Source: RGIG5612 sp045601405
GTDB lineage: Bacteria; Bacillota; Clostridia; Lachnospirales; Lachnospiraceae
Length of the DNA stretch: 64,000 bases
Direction of reading: 5' to 3'
Assembly: GCA_045601405.1 (NCBI GenBank)
Contig: JAZRZO010000053.1
Location: 1-64,000 of the forward strand
The first letter of the stretch is position 1. Each line of letters starts with the position of its first letter. Under the pieces are notes generated by a model. That model did no database searches. It saw only the letters and a program-made list of their open reading frames with translations, and was not told where the DNA came from. Both the position numbers and the translations under genes were made by a program. Below are positions 22,863 to 32,878 of this stretch, piece by piece.

Positions 22863-24317
22863 TCACTTGGCTGCTTTAGTTTCAGTCTCACTCCTGCTTG
22901 CCTCAGGCGCTGTCTTTTCATCCACTAATTTAACATTCGGCTCAAGCGCCTCCATTGCCAGGTTATATTTGAACTCCAGATTCTCATAAAGATACAGCCA
23001 TACTTCTCCGGAATTTTCCTTGAATTCCTCAAGAGTATACTGGTTTCCGTACTGACGGGCTATGAAAAACTCAAGGCTCCTGTCAATCTCTTCCTGAGTC
23101 CATTTGATATTTTTATCCTTTACTATCTTGTCAACCAGCATGATCGAATCAAGGTAATAATGCGCCTCGTCCAGCGCGTATGCCTCCGCATCATTCGCTC
23201 CGTACATCTGCGCGTACTGATCGGCATTTGTTCCGTACATAGCAGCGTAGTAGTCGATAGAGTCAAGGAAATACTGCTTAAGCATATCCTCCTTGTTTAT
23301 ATTGTATGATTCCACTGTCTGCTTGCTCTGAAGCTCCTGGAGCATGGCATTGTGGAGCAGGTTTTTATACAGGTAGTCACGCGCGTATTCCTTAAATTCC
23401 CCGACTGTCTTAAGCTCTTTATCAAGATACTTTTTAGAAAAATCCTTAGCGAAATCATCTGTCAGTTCAGGGGTTTTTGTTACAGTCCTTGAGTTGATAG
23501 TGATGTTGAAAACCGCCGGCTGTCCCGCAAGCTCTTTAGCCTGATAGTTCTTCGGGAATACAACACTAACAGGCACGGTGGTTCCTATCTCTTTTCCGAT
23601 AAGGCCCGATTCAAAGCCATCGATCATCTGCCCGGAACCAATGGTCAGCGATTGATGCTCCGCCGTTCCGCCGTCAAACTGCTCTCCTGTCTGAACAAGC
23701 GTTCCGACATAGTCAATATTCAGGACATCGCCGTCGGCAACAATGCCCTTTGTCTCCTCCACTGTTTCTGACTGTGAATCAAGGAGGCTGCTTATATATT
23801 CCTCCACCATCTCGTCACTTACCTCCACATCGGATTTAAGCACCTCGATCGTGGAATAGTCACCCAGGGTCTGCTTTCCGTTACCGGCAAACCATTTCTT
23901 TAATACACCTTCTTTGTATAAGATATACGCGGTCGCTGCCAGAGCCATCACTACGATCACTATCACAAGGATGACAACGGTTTTATTCGGCTCGCGCTTC
24001 TTTCTTTTTATCACAGGCACATCACGGTCTTTAGTTTCTTCCCCGTCTGCCTCCTCCTGCACTGTCACACCGGTTTCTCCGGTCCCGTCGGCCTCATCAG
24101 ATACCTGCTCAGCTTCGCCGGCTTCATCAGACACCGGCTCAACCGCAACAGGCTCATCCGCAACAGGCTCATCCTGATCCTGAGTTTCACCTGACCTTCC
24201 TGTCTCTTCTGCATCTGCAGCTTCATCCGCAGGCGCTTTTACCATCCCGTTGGTCTCCTGTTCAGCTCCGGAAAGCTCTTCTCCGGAATCGCCAAAAACT
24301 TTCTTTTCGTCTTCCAT
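22863..24317 (-). CDS. Membrane-anchored trigger-factor-like FKBP peptidyl-prolyl isomerase
   Basis: About 484 residues from the ATG at 24317, which has GAGG six bases upstream. An unusual N-terminal region of about 105 residues is very acidic, with imperfect repeats of EPVADEPVAVEPVSDEA type. One transmembrane helix follows (TVVILVIVIVVMALAATAYI), then an FKBP domain (DVLNIDYVGTLVQTGEQFDG...IGSGQMIDGFESGLIGKEIG) and a helical C-terminal domain resembling the trigger factor chaperone arms. It lacks the ribosome-binding N-domain of Tig. Predicted topology puts the foldase outside the membrane, so it may help fold exported proteins, analogous to PrsA. It is followed on the island side only by the tRNA. 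Confidence 0.85.
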   Translation of the reverse strand: MEDEKKVFGDSGEELSGAEQETNGMVKAPADEAADAEETGRSGETQDQDEPVADEPVAVEPVSDEAGEAEQVSDEADGTGETGVTVQEEADGEETKDRDVPVIKRKKREPNKTVVILVIVIVVMALAATAYILYKEGVLKKWFAGNGKQTLGDYSTIEVLKSDVEVSDEMVEEYISSLLDSQSETVEETKGIVADGDVLNIDYVGTLVQTGEQFDGGTAEHQSLTIGSGQMIDGFESGLIGKEIGTTVPVSVVFPKNYQAKELAGQPAVFNITINSRTVTKTPELTDDFAKDFSKKYLDKELKTVGEFKEYARDYLYKNLLHNAMLQELQSKQTVESYNINKEDMLKQYFLDSIDYYAAMYGTNADQYAQMYGANDAEAYALDEAHYYLDSIMLVDKIVKDKNIKWTQEEIDRSLEFFIARQYGNQYTLEEFKENSGEVWLYLYENLEFKYNLAMEALEPNVKLVDEKTAPEASRSETETKAAK

Positions 24318-24392
24318 TAAAAACCTCATTTCCTTAAATTTGAACACGCTTTTGTGATTGTATCACAAGACATTTTGTTAATAAAGTACTGA

Positions 24393-27300
24393 TCATTCAC
24401 TCCTCAGCGCTATTACCGGATCCTTCTTCGCCGCCTTCCCCGCAGGTATAAGACCGCCGATCATGGTTATGCCGATACTGATGATTATCAATATCAGCGC
24501 GCTGAGCGGGGGAAGCTTCGCGCTAAGCACAGTTGAACCCATCAGCCCATGTACAATGGCATTTATCGGCAGTATCAGAAGCAGTGACACGCCAATTCCC
24601 AATATCCCCGAAAAACAGCCGATGATGAAGGTTTCCGCGTTAAACACATTGGAGATATTGCGTTTTGAAGCGCCCAGCGCCCTCAGAACACCGATCTCCT
24701 TGGTTCTCTCCAGCACCGAGATATTTGTTATTATTCCTATCATTATGCATGATACGAACAGTGAGACAGCCACAAAACCTATCAGCACATAAGATATCGC
24801 ATTGATTATCGTTGTTATGGAGGATGTGATCAGCGCGACATAGTCAGTATATGTGATCCGGTTCTCCCTGTCTCTTGAATCATTGTATTTTTTGATGGAA
24901 GCAGCTATCCCGTCCTTGCCTTCAAAGGTATCCGCGTACAGACTGATGGATGACGGCGAATCGTAGCTCACCTTTCCAAACCTGTCCATGTTCTGTTCGT
25001 AGTCGGAAACGCCTATGAACTGATCATAAACCTTCGCGAGGGTTCTGGCATCCGCGATATTGGCGAGCCAGTAGTTCACCACATCCTTCATATCCGCCTC
25101 GCCCATCTCAAGTGATATCCCGTTCATGGCCGAGCCCAGGTCGAGGTTGATGTTCAGACCATCGCCAAAGCTGTAGTTGTATAATATCTGCTCCGTATTC
25201 ACGGAATTTATCTGTCTTTCAATTTCGGCCCAGTCTATATTTTCAGGTATGCCGGTAGCATTCGGGGCGGCCGTCGTCTCTTCCTCACCGCCCGGTCCGC
25301 CGGTCTGAGTCTCGTCTTCCTCCGGCGGGTTCTCACTCTCCTGTGAGCTTTCTGTCTCCGTCTCTTTTTCACCCGTCTCCGGAATGACAGGTATAACGTA
25401 TGGGATCTGCCCTCCGCCCTGTATCTGGCTTACTGCGTTTTCTATCTGCGCGCCCACCTGTGTCATCGCGCTTGTGATAGCGGAGTTTACCGCCTGTCCT
25501 ATTGCCTGGGAAAGCGCTCCCGAGAGCTGATCTCCGACGATCCCCATCTGGGTGGTCAGGAATGCCTGCATTCCTCCTTCATAATCCAGCATCATCAGAG
25601 ATGAGAACATCGCGGCCTTATCTGCGTCATTCAGCCCCTCTATGTACTGTCTTCCTTTTACGGCCTTTGCCGCCTCATCCGGCTCTTCGGTTTCAAATGG
25701 CTGGCCGGTCATCACATCTGTACGCGGATCAGCCTCCTGCGCCTTTACCGCCTCACTCTCGGCGCTATGCCTGATCATAAAGTCGGTCAGTTTTGTGGTA
25801 TAGGCAACGGTAGTCTCTATGCCCTGGATATCCGAACCCTCAGCCACCTTTACTATTCCAGCTATCTTAAGCTTCGTGGCATTAGGGAGCTGCTCCTGCA
25901 TTTTATCCTTATCATCACCTATATATTCAAACAGGCCTGTGCTGTTCTTTACATACTGGTCGCTGGCCGTAAAAAGATAAAATTCGTGTTCGCAGATATC
26001 CTTATAGTTAAATTCTATCCTGTCCGCTTCAGTCTCTGCCTCTATCTTCCTGACAGCGCTTCTGTACTGCGCTTCACTTATCAGACCCAGCTGATACATG
26101 CGCCCCGACAGCAGAGAGTCGTTTTCATTTATCACAATGACAACCTCGTCATACTCGTCCGGCCAGGTGCCGTACACCAGGTCATAGTTATCCTTGATAA
26201 GCGAGCTGATCGTATCTCCGTTAGCTCCTGCCATCATTTCCGAGAAATTCCTGGCATTCTGCTCTCCTACACCAAACATGGTGGACATATTGTCGAGCAT
26301 CAGCGACCGGGCCTCCATCATATTGCCCAGAACATTGTTCTCATCCTCCACATCTTTCGTGATGTCGATGTCGGTATCCACCAGCTTTCCCGCCGGGTCA
26401 AACGAATAAACCTTGAAATCCACGTCGTATCCGTATACTATTCCGTTTTCCCCTATATACTGCTGTATCTCGCTTTTCGGGTCCTCCAGATATTTTTTAA
26501 AATCTTTCAGATTGTTTTCTTTTATGCTTGTGGCAACAGCTGTCGTCGCCTTTATATCCGCGTAATTTGCCCTTATCCTGTTACCGTCTTCCTCCTGAGT
26601 CTCCTCCTGCTCCATCTCGCCAATTGACGCGTCGGGACCCATCATCACAGACGCCAGATCAAAGCTGGTGGATGTGATGGTGATAGGATACGAAGCCATG
26701 GTGTCCTTCTGAATCTTGTTGATGTAGTCATTCACACCGGTGGAAAGAGAAAGTATCAGCGCGATCCCTATGATCCCTATTGAGCCCGCAAATGATGTGA
26801 GGATAGTTCTGCCTATTTTTGTCCTGAGATTGCTGAAGCTGAGCGCGAGAGAGGCCGCGAATGACATTGACGCCTTCCTTTTGCCGGAGGGAGGCGTCTC
26901 CTCCGTAAAACCGGGCTCGAACGGATCGGTATCGTCTGTGATCTTTCCGTCCCTCAGCCTTACTATCCTAGATGCGTATTGCCCGGCCAGCTCCGGATTA
27001 TGTGTCACCATTACCACCAGTCTGTCCCTGGCCACCTGCTTCATCAGGTCCATTACCTGTATGCTCGTCTCCGTATCAAGCGCGCCGGTTGGCTCATCGG
27101 CAAGCAGTATATCCGGATCGTTCACCAGCGCCCTCGCAAGCGCAACGCGCTGCATCTGGCCACCTGAAAGCTGGTTGGGCTTTTTGTGAACATGCTCCGA
27201 AAGTCCAACCTCATCCAGAGCCTTTAACGCCCTTTCCTTCTTTTCCTTTCCCGACAGCCCCGATATGGTAAGCGCCATTTCCACATTGGAAAGAACATTC

Positions 27301-27593
27301 TGGTGCATTATAAGGTTATAGCTTTGGAAAACGAAGCCAACAGAGTGATTTCTGTAGGTATCCCAGTCCCTGTCGTTATATTTTTCGGTTGAGACCCCGT
27401 TGATCACAAGGTCACCGCTGTCATACCGGTCAAGACCGCCTATTATATTGAGAAGCGTTGTCTTTCCGGATCCCGACGGACCTAATATCGCAACAAACTC
27501 GCTGTCTCTCAGATTTAAGCTGACCCCATCCAGCGCCTGCTGGACAAGCTCTCCTGTCCTGTATTCTTTTGATATGTTTTTTATCTGCAGCAT
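24393..27593 (-). CDS. MacB/FtsX-type ABC transporter, ATPase and permease fused
   Basis: A 1066-residue fusion. Residues 1-225 are a LolD/MacB ATPase with Walker A GPSGSGKTTLLN, signature LSGGQMQRVALARAL and Walker B ILLADEPTGALD. A first transmembrane helix near residue 255 precedes a very large external region (about 650 residues) that includes an acidic, Glu/Thr/Pro-rich linker (ETGEKETETESSQESENPPE). Three C-terminal helices form the FtsX core (SVLERTKEIGVLRALGASKR). MacB-family machines do not transport across the membrane by themselves but drive external mechanical work. The gene is divergent from thrS. No ribosome site precedes the ATG, and a -10 box ends nine bases upstream. Confidence 0.92.
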   Translation of the reverse strand: MLQIKNISKEYRTGELVQQALDGVSLNLRDSEFVAILGPSGSGKTTLLNIIGGLDRYDSGDLVINGVSTEKYNDRDWDTYRNHSVGFVFQSYNLIMHQNVLSNVEMALTISGLSGKEKKERALKALDEVGLSEHVHKKPNQLSGGQMQRVALARALVNDPDILLADEPTGALDTETSIQVMDLMKQVARDRLVVMVTHNPELAGQYASRIVRLRDGKITDDTDPFEPGFTEETPPSGKRKASMSFAASLALSFSNLRTKIGRTILTSFAGSIGIIGIALILSLSTGVNDYINKIQKDTMASYPITITSTSFDLASVMMGPDASIGEMEQEETQEEDGNRIRANYADIKATTAVATSIKENNLKDFKKYLEDPKSEIQQYIGENGIVYGYDVDFKVYSFDPAGKLVDTDIDITKDVEDENNVLGNMMEARSLMLDNMSTMFGVGEQNARNFSEMMAGANGDTISSLIKDNYDLVYGTWPDEYDEVVIVINENDSLLSGRMYQLGLISEAQYRSAVRKIEAETEADRIEFNYKDICEHEFYLFTASDQYVKNSTGLFEYIGDDKDKMQEQLPNATKLKIAGIVKVAEGSDIQGIETTVAYTTKLTDFMIRHSAESEAVKAQEADPRTDVMTGQPFETEEPDEAAKAVKGRQYIEGLNDADKAAMFSSLMMLDYEGGMQAFLTTQMGIVGDQLSGALSQAIGQAVNSAITSAMTQVGAQIENAVSQIQGGGQIPYVIPVIPETGEKETETESSQESENPPEEDETQTGGPGGEEETTAAPNATGIPENIDWAEIERQINSVNTEQILYNYSFGDGLNINLDLGSAMNGISLEMGEADMKDVVNYWLANIADARTLAKVYDQFIGVSDYEQNMDRFGKVSYDSPSSISLYADTFEGKDGIAASIKKYNDSRDRENRITYTDYVALITSSITTIINAISYVLIGFVAVSLFVSCIMIGIITNISVLERTKEIGVLRALGASKRNISNVFNAETFIIGCFSGILGIGVSLLLILPINAIVHGLMGSTVLSAKLPPLSALILIIISIGITMIGGLIPAGKAAKKDPVIALRSE

Positions 27594-27602
27594 ATGCTAA
27601 AG

Positions 27603-27632
27603 TTTATATTCAATACTTGTTCAAAATGTGAA
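27603..27632 (-). promoter_or_regulatory. Predicted promoter of the MacB-like gene
   Basis: On the minus strand TTCACA (27627-27632) and TATAAA (27603-27608) are spaced 18 bases apart. The -10 ends nine bases before the ATG at 27593, implying a leader of about 0-4 bases and no room for a ribosome site. Confidence 0.45.
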
Positions 27633-27707
27633 GATATGCACTTTTGTTAAATTACGTTATTTACTCCCTGCCGGAGCGTATTATACAACACTTGCCTTTT
27701 ATTGTCC

Positions 27708-27736
27708 TTGTTTACTGTATTTTTTTATGTTATTTT
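27708..27736 (+). promoter_or_regulatory. Possible thrS promoter
   Basis: TTGTTT (27708-27713) and TATTTT (27731-27736) are spaced 17 bases apart, upstream of thrS. The match is weak in this A/T-rich stretch. The leader to the ATG at 27782 is too short for a T-box, and I see no T-box elements. Confidence 0.3.
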
Positions 27737-27781
27737 AATGGATAGTTTTATTATAGAAAAGAAATTTGAGGTAACAGGCAA

Positions 27782-29551
27782 ATGAAGGTTATACTGCAAG
27801 ACGGAACTGTTCAGGAATGCGGATTTGAAGACGAGGTAGGCTGCGAGGCCTTTCATCACACTACCTCGCATATACTCGCGCAGGCTGTAAAACGTCTCTA
27901 TCCCGGCACCAAGTGCGCTATCGGTCCGGCCATCAAAGACGGATTTTATTATGATTTTGAATTTGATTTCGACTTTACCGATGAGCATCTTGCGGCAATC
28001 GAGGCGGAGATGAAAAAGATCATCAAGGAAAACTTAAGGCTCACCCACTTCACCATGGACCGCGATGAAGCCATTGAGCTCATGCAGGAAAAACACGAGG
28101 ACTATAAGGTGGAGCTCATAAACGATATGCCGGAGGACACAGTCCTCAGCTTCTTCCAACAGGGAGAATATTTAGAGCTCTGCGCCGGCCCTCACGTTAC
28201 CTATACCAGCGCCATCAAAGCATATAAACTGCTTTCTGTAGCCGGCGCTTACTGGAGAGGAAATGAAAACAACAAGATGCTCACGCGCATCTACGGAACC
28301 TCGTTTCCAAACAAAGATATGCTCGCGGAATATCTTGAGCGTATAGAAGAGGCTAAAAAGCGTGATCACAGAAAGCTGGGCAAGGAGCTCGGCATCTTCA
28401 CACTTATGGACGAAGGCCCCGGCTTTCCTTTCTTCCTCCCGAAAGGAATGGTGCTCAAAAACCTTCTTTTGGATTACTGGCGCAAAATACATACAAGGGA
28501 CGGATATGTGGAGATATCCACTCCGATCATTCTTGCGCGTCACCTTTGGGAGACCTCGGGCCACTGGTCCCACTATCGCGACAATATGTACACCACACTG
28601 ATAGATGATGAAGACTTCGCTATCAAACCCATGAACTGCCCCGGCTGTATGCTGACATACAAGCTTGAGCCCCATTCATACAGGGATCTTCCGCTTCGCA
28701 TGGCGGAAATAGGACTTGTACACCGTCATGAAAAATCAGGTCAGCTTCACGGCCTTATGCGCGTGCGCTGTTTTAATCAGGACGATGCCCATATCTTCAT
28801 GACTCCCGGCCAGATCCCCTATGAGATAAAGGGCGTCATCAAGCTTATTGATGAAGTTTATTCAAAATTCGGATTTAAATATCATGTTGAGCTTTCCACC
28901 CGTCCCGGGGATTCCATGGGTTCCGACGAGGACTGGGAGATGGCAACCTCGGGTCTCAAAGGAGCTCTGGACGAGCTCAATCTTCCATATATCATAAACG
29001 AGGGAGACGGCGCATTCTACGGACCTAAGATAGACTTCCACTTGGAGGACAGCCTTGGCCGCACCTGGCAGTGCGGAACCATACAGCTTGACTTCCAGCT
29101 GCCCCAGCGCTTTGAAGCAGAATATATCGGACAGGACGGCGCCGCTCACAGACCTATTATGATACACCGCGTATGCTTCGGTTCCATCGAACGCTTCATA
29201 GGTATCCTTATAGAGCACTTTGCCGGCAAGTTCCCGTTCTGGCTGAGTCCTGTCCAGTTCAAGATACTTCCCATATCTGAAAAGTTCACGGCCTATGCCG
29301 AAAATGTCCGGACAAAGCTTAAGGCTATGGGCTGCCGGGCAGAAGTTGACGAGCGCGCTGAGAAGATCGGATACAAGATCCGCGCTGCAAGAAACGAGCG
29401 GGTTCCCTACATCCTTGTTGTAGGCGAAAAAGAGGAGGAAAACGACACCGTTTCTGTAAGAAGGCGTGACGACGGCGAGAATCAGGATCTTGGCGTACTA
29501 ACCTTTGAGGAACTTGTTCAATATATCGAAAAAGAAGACAAGGCGTACTAA
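27782..29551 (+). CDS. thrS: Threonyl-tRNA synthetase
   Basis: A 589-residue class II aminoacyl-tRNA synthetase. The editing domain carries the HxxxH pattern in HHTTSHILAQAVKRLYPG and the later CAGPH. Motif 2 lies around VHRHEKSGQLHGLMRVRCF, zinc-site residues in MNCPGC, and motif 3 in HRVCFGSIERFIGILIEHF. The C-terminal anticodon domain ends with LGVLTFEELVQ. The protein is about 50 residues shorter than typical ThrS because the N-terminal TGS domain is reduced to about 15 residues (VILQDGTVQECGF). A GAGG element lies ten bases before the ATG. Confidence 0.97.
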   Translation: MKVILQDGTVQECGFEDEVGCEAFHHTTSHILAQAVKRLYPGTKCAIGPAIKDGFYYDFEFDFDFTDEHLAAIEAEMKKIIKENLRLTHFTMDRDEAIELMQEKHEDYKVELINDMPEDTVLSFFQQGEYLELCAGPHVTYTSAIKAYKLLSVAGAYWRGNENNKMLTRIYGTSFPNKDMLAEYLERIEEAKKRDHRKLGKELGIFTLMDEGPGFPFFLPKGMVLKNLLLDYWRKIHTRDGYVEISTPIILARHLWETSGHWSHYRDNMYTTLIDDEDFAIKPMNCPGCMLTYKLEPHSYRDLPLRMAEIGLVHRHEKSGQLHGLMRVRCFNQDDAHIFMTPGQIPYEIKGVIKLIDEVYSKFGFKYHVELSTRPGDSMGSDEDWEMATSGLKGALDELNLPYIINEGDGAFYGPKIDFHLEDSLGRTWQCGTIQLDFQLPQRFEAEYIGQDGAAHRPIMIHRVCFGSIERFIGILIEHFAGKFPFWLSPVQFKILPISEKFTAYAENVRTKLKAMGCRAEVDERAEKIGYKIRAARNERVPYILVVGEKEEENDTVSVRRRDDGENQDLGVLTFEELVQYIEKEDKAY

Positions 29552-29568
29552 GGACATTGACTTGAAGA

Positions 29569-30771
29569 ATGAAAACAGAGCTGAAGTCCGCCTCAGAGCG
29601 TTTTTCGGACACTTCAGGTAATATCCAGATCATCCTTCTGGCTGTTATCTGCAATTTCATCGTCGGGGTTCCCATCACCAACAGAAGTCCTGACTGGGAG
29701 CTTCTTACAAGTGAATTTGATTATGACATAGCGGTAAGATACTTTGAGGTGCAGACCGCGACCTCGCTGGATGTGCTGTACAGTATTTTCCCTAACCCGT
29801 GGAAACAGAACTTCATCATCAAAGATGACAGCGCGCCTGCAGCATACGCTCCAGAAAAATATAATATGATGGATATTGACTTTGACAAAAAGATAGATGA
29901 GAGCACCAATATCTACATCACAAGGATACATGAGTATGTCCGCTCTCTTACTCCGTCGGAGAAAAACCGTTATACCGGGATATTTAAAGGAAAGAACCTG
30001 ATAGAGATAACCGCTGAGTCCTATACCCCCTACATTCTGGATGAGGATCTGACCCCAACTCTTTATAAGCTTGTCAATAACGGCTTTGTTTTTGATGATT
30101 TCTACCAGCCCATGTGGAGCGGCTCCACCACTACAGGGGAATTTCAGATACTGACTGGTCTGCTGCCCGCAAACGGCTTTCACTCCATGCTCAGAACGGC
30201 CGGCAACAACATGTATCTTACCATTGGCAGCCAGCTGCTTCGCAAAGATTACACAAGCCTTGCGTTCCATAACGGAACCTATACATAGTTTGACAGAAAC
30301 AAGACACACTGCAACCTCGGATACACAAGATTCTACGCGAACGGAAACGGAATGACCGGGCTTTCAGGCCACACCGCGTGGCCCCAGAGCGATGTGGAGA
30401 TGATGGAATTTTCCATACCGGAATTCATAGACAATGAACCCTTCAACGCTTACTTCATGACTCTTTCCGGCCACTCAAAATATGATGAAAAGAATTTCAT
30501 TGTGAGACGCAACATAGATGAGGTAAGGGCCTGGGCAAAAGAAAAAGGCAGGGACTATACCGACGCTGTTCTGTGCTACCTTGCCGCCAATCTCGAGTTT
30601 GAGAGATCCATGACATATCTTTTATCCGAGCTGGAAAAAGCAGGCGTTCTTGACGACACTGTTAAAGTAATGACCGGAGACCACTATCCCTACAGCCTGT
30701 CTGACGACTATGTTATAGACGACGAGGGCTACGTGGAGTACTTCGATGTCCTCTTTGGCGGCGATAAGTAA
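29569..30771 (+). pseudogene. Broken LTA-synthase-family (sulfatase-like) gene
   Basis: A single reading frame of 401 codons interrupted by an in-frame TAG at 30286. The codons on both sides remain in the same frame and read as one protein (HNGTYT, stop, FDRNKTHCNLGYTRFY), so a Tyr codon has most likely become TAG. The alkaline-phosphatase-fold core is clear: NLIEITAESYTPYI, the nucleophile-loop SGSTTTGEFQILTGLLPANG and MTGDHYPYSLSDDYV. The five-helix membrane domain expected before it is almost entirely missing, and the C-terminus stops early after YFDVLFGGDK. Three lesions indicate a dead gene. Intact relatives polymerise glycerol phosphate on lipoteichoic acid. Confidence 0.88.
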
Positions 30772-30892
30772 AACCTTTAAAAATAGATATATATATTATC
30801 ATTTACTTTAAGATATTAATTATGATTATGGTAACAAGGAGGTATTTCCATGTCATAAAATACAGAAAAGATCACCGGCTGCAGGCAGACAG

Positions 30893-31045
30893 TACCAGTC
30901 GCTTTTTGATGACGACAAGCTGGATATGTCAGTTGACATGGAAGCAATGACGATAGCACTTTAGCGTGAAGGACTGCTTAATGAAACGATCTTTGATGAG
31001 GCCGCGAAGGTGGTGAGGGAGACCGAAGATACTCTTGTTCACTGA
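30893..31045 (+). pseudogene. Short decayed coding remnant
   Basis: An open stretch of 51 codons reads YQSLFDDDKLDMSVDMEAMT, continues to an in-frame TAG at 30962 and then REGLLNETIFDEAAKVV to a TGA at 31043. Upstream, AAGGAGG and ATG (30850) are followed after one codon by TAA. The pattern (acidic, LDMSVDMEAM...L-REGLL) faintly recalls the C-terminus of XpaC-type phosphatase-associated proteins, but I cannot confirm a family. The rest of 30772-31048 is A/T-rich with no gene. Confidence 0.4.
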
Positions 31046-31048
31046 AGC

Positions 31049-32878
31049 TTAACCCTGTTCTTCCCTGAAACAGATCTCGTACCAGGTGATGAATGTATAT
31101 ATAGTCCACACCTTTTTGTAATTATCTTTTTTACCGCTCTTCATATCTTCAAGCAGCTGCATTATCTTTTCACCTTCAAAAAAGCGAAGCGCCGCTTCCG
31201 ATCTGAACTTTTCCTTTATCTTTAAGTAAAGGTCCTCTTCCTTCATCCACTTTCTGAGAGGCACGGGAAAGCCAAGCTTTTTCTTTTTATGTGCATCATT
31301 GGGAATGACCCCGGACGCGGCAAGGCGCAGGGCCGGCTTTGTTGTAGCCTTATTTACCTTTGCAGCATCAGGAAGAGCCTTTGCAGCCTCATAAACAGCA
31401 TCGTCCAGGAAAGGCGTTCTCGCCTCCAGGCTGAACATCATGGTGTTCCTGTCAACTGCGTGAAGAAAATCCCTTACAAGCCAGAAATAGTAATCAATCA
31501 CCTGCCGGCGCTGAAGGCCGGTAAGTCCTTTCGTCCTTTCATAAAAAGGCGCCGTTATCTGCTTTGTCCTTATCTGCGATCTGTTCTTTACAAGGGAGAG
31601 CGCTTCTTTTTCACTGAACACCCTTCCTATCCCTATATATTCATCTTCAAGGCTTCTTCCTCTCCGGTACAGAAAATTCCTGCCCGGGAATTCCGGGAGC
31701 AGTCCGCAAACAGCACTCACTGCCTTCCTTACAGGATACGGTATCTTCATATACCAACTCTGATCCACCTCTTCACGGTAGCTGAGATAGCCTCCGAAAA
31801 GCTCGTCCGCCCCCTCTCCGCTTGTAACCACCTTTACATGACGGGCCGCGGTCTGAGATACAAAATACAATGCTATTGCCGCCGGATCCGCCAGCGGCTC
31901 GTCCATATGGTAGATAATACGCGGAAAGGCCTCTATATATTCGTCCTTATCTATCTGCCTTGAATAATTGTTTATCCCCAGCTTTTTTGCCAGATCCTTT
32001 GCGTAAGCTATCTCATCGTATGCCGGGTCATCATATCCCACTGTAAATGTCTTGTTCTGTCTCGCGAGCGATACTATGTAGGAGGAGTCTATCCCGCCGG
32101 ATAAAAAGCCTCCGACTTCAACATCAGCCACTCCGTGATACCTTACGGATTCCTCCATTGCTGATGCTATCGACTCTGCGCTCTCTTCAAGAGTACTGCC
32201 GTCTGCTTCTTCCGGAAGGAAAAAGAAATACTCTTCTATTGTGAGTTTTCCGTCTTTAAAGTACAGACGGTGTCCGGGCTCAAGCCTTTTTATACCTTTG
32301 AAAAAGGTCTCCTCGGTAGGTGTGGAATTAAAGCAGAGATACGCGCTCAGAATGTTTTCATTCAATTCCTTTCCAACCTCCGGATGCTCGAGAACAGCCT
32401 TTATCTCAGAGGCAAATACAAGCAGTCCGTTATCATGATAATAATAAAACGGCTTTATCCCCCATTTGTCCCTTGCGGCAAACAGCTCTTTCTCACTCCT
32501 GTCCCATATGGCGAAAGCGAACATCCCGCGAAGCTTAAGGGTCACATCCCGGCCCCATTCCTCGTAACCGTGTATAATGACCTCCGTATCCGACATTGTA
32601 GCGAAGCTGTGGCCTGCCGACTCCAGCTCCGCGCGAATCTCACGGTAATTATATATCTCTCCGTTGAATATTATCACCAGGTCCTGTGACTCATTGTATA
32701 TCGGCTGATCGCCCGTGGCCTGGTCTATGATAGCAAGCCGTCTGTGGCCGAGCATGCAGCATTCGTCGCTGTAAAACCCTTCTCCGTCCGGTCCCCTGTG
32801 AGAGAGTTTGTCTGTCATCCTTTTCAGGATCTCCCCGGATACTTTATCATCGCTTATATAACCTGCTATGCCGCACAC
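31049..32878 (-). CDS. asnB: Asparagine synthase (glutamine-hydrolysing)
   Basis: A 609-residue enzyme. The N-terminal glutaminase must begin with a catalytic Cys after start-Met removal. The GTG at 32878 gives M-CGIAGYISDD and is therefore the true start; an upstream start would bury Cys2 behind 20 residues. Further motifs are SHRGPDGEGFYSD, IFNGEIYNYREIRAEL, and the synthetase pyrophosphate loop GGFLSGGIDSSYIV with GEGADELFGGY. Length is that of the AsnB/AsnO type. It makes Asn (or amidates a related carboxylate) from Asp, Gln and ATP. It stands alone, divergent from the membrane-protein gene at 33027. Confidence 0.93.
   Translation of the reverse strand: MCGIAGYISDDKVSGEILKRMTDKLSHRGPDGEGFYSDECCMLGHRRLAIIDQATGDQPIYNESQDLVIIFNGEIYNYREIRAELESAGHSFATMSDTEVIIHGYEEWGRDVTLKLRGMFAFAIWDRSEKELFAARDKWGIKPFYYYHDNGLLVFASEIKAVLEHPEVGKELNENILSAYLCFNSTPTEETFFKGIKRLEPGHRLYFKDGKLTIEEYFFFLPEEADGSTLEESAESIASAMEESVRYHGVADVEVGGFLSGGIDSSYIVSLARQNKTFTVGYDDPAYDEIAYAKDLAKKLGINNYSRQIDKDEYIEAFPRIIYHMDEPLADPAAIALYFVSQTAARHVKVVTSGEGADELFGGYLSYREEVDQSWYMKIPYPVRKAVSAVCGLLPEFPGRNFLYRRGRSLEDEYIGIGRVFSEKEALSLVKNRSQIRTKQITAPFYERTKGLTGLQRRQVIDYYFWLVRDFLHAVDRNTMMFSLEARTPFLDDAVYEAAKALPDAAKVNKATTKPALRLAASGVIPNDAHKKKKLGFPVPLRKWMKEEDLYLKIKEKFRSEAALRFFEGEKIMQLLEDMKSGKKDNYKKVWTIYTFITWYEICFREEQG

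Noticed and set aside
27594..27781. T-box or other riboswitch upstream of thrS.
   Set aside because: The leader is short and A/T-rich; no T-box stem, AG bulge or antiterminator-terminator pair is visible. valS likewise overlaps its upstream gene.
29569..30771. The in-frame TAG in the LTA-synthase-like gene could be read through, for example as pyrrolysine.
   Set aside because: The gene also lacks its membrane domain and C-terminus, and the adjacent remnant has its own stops. Decay explains all lesions; no pyrrolysine genes are seen.
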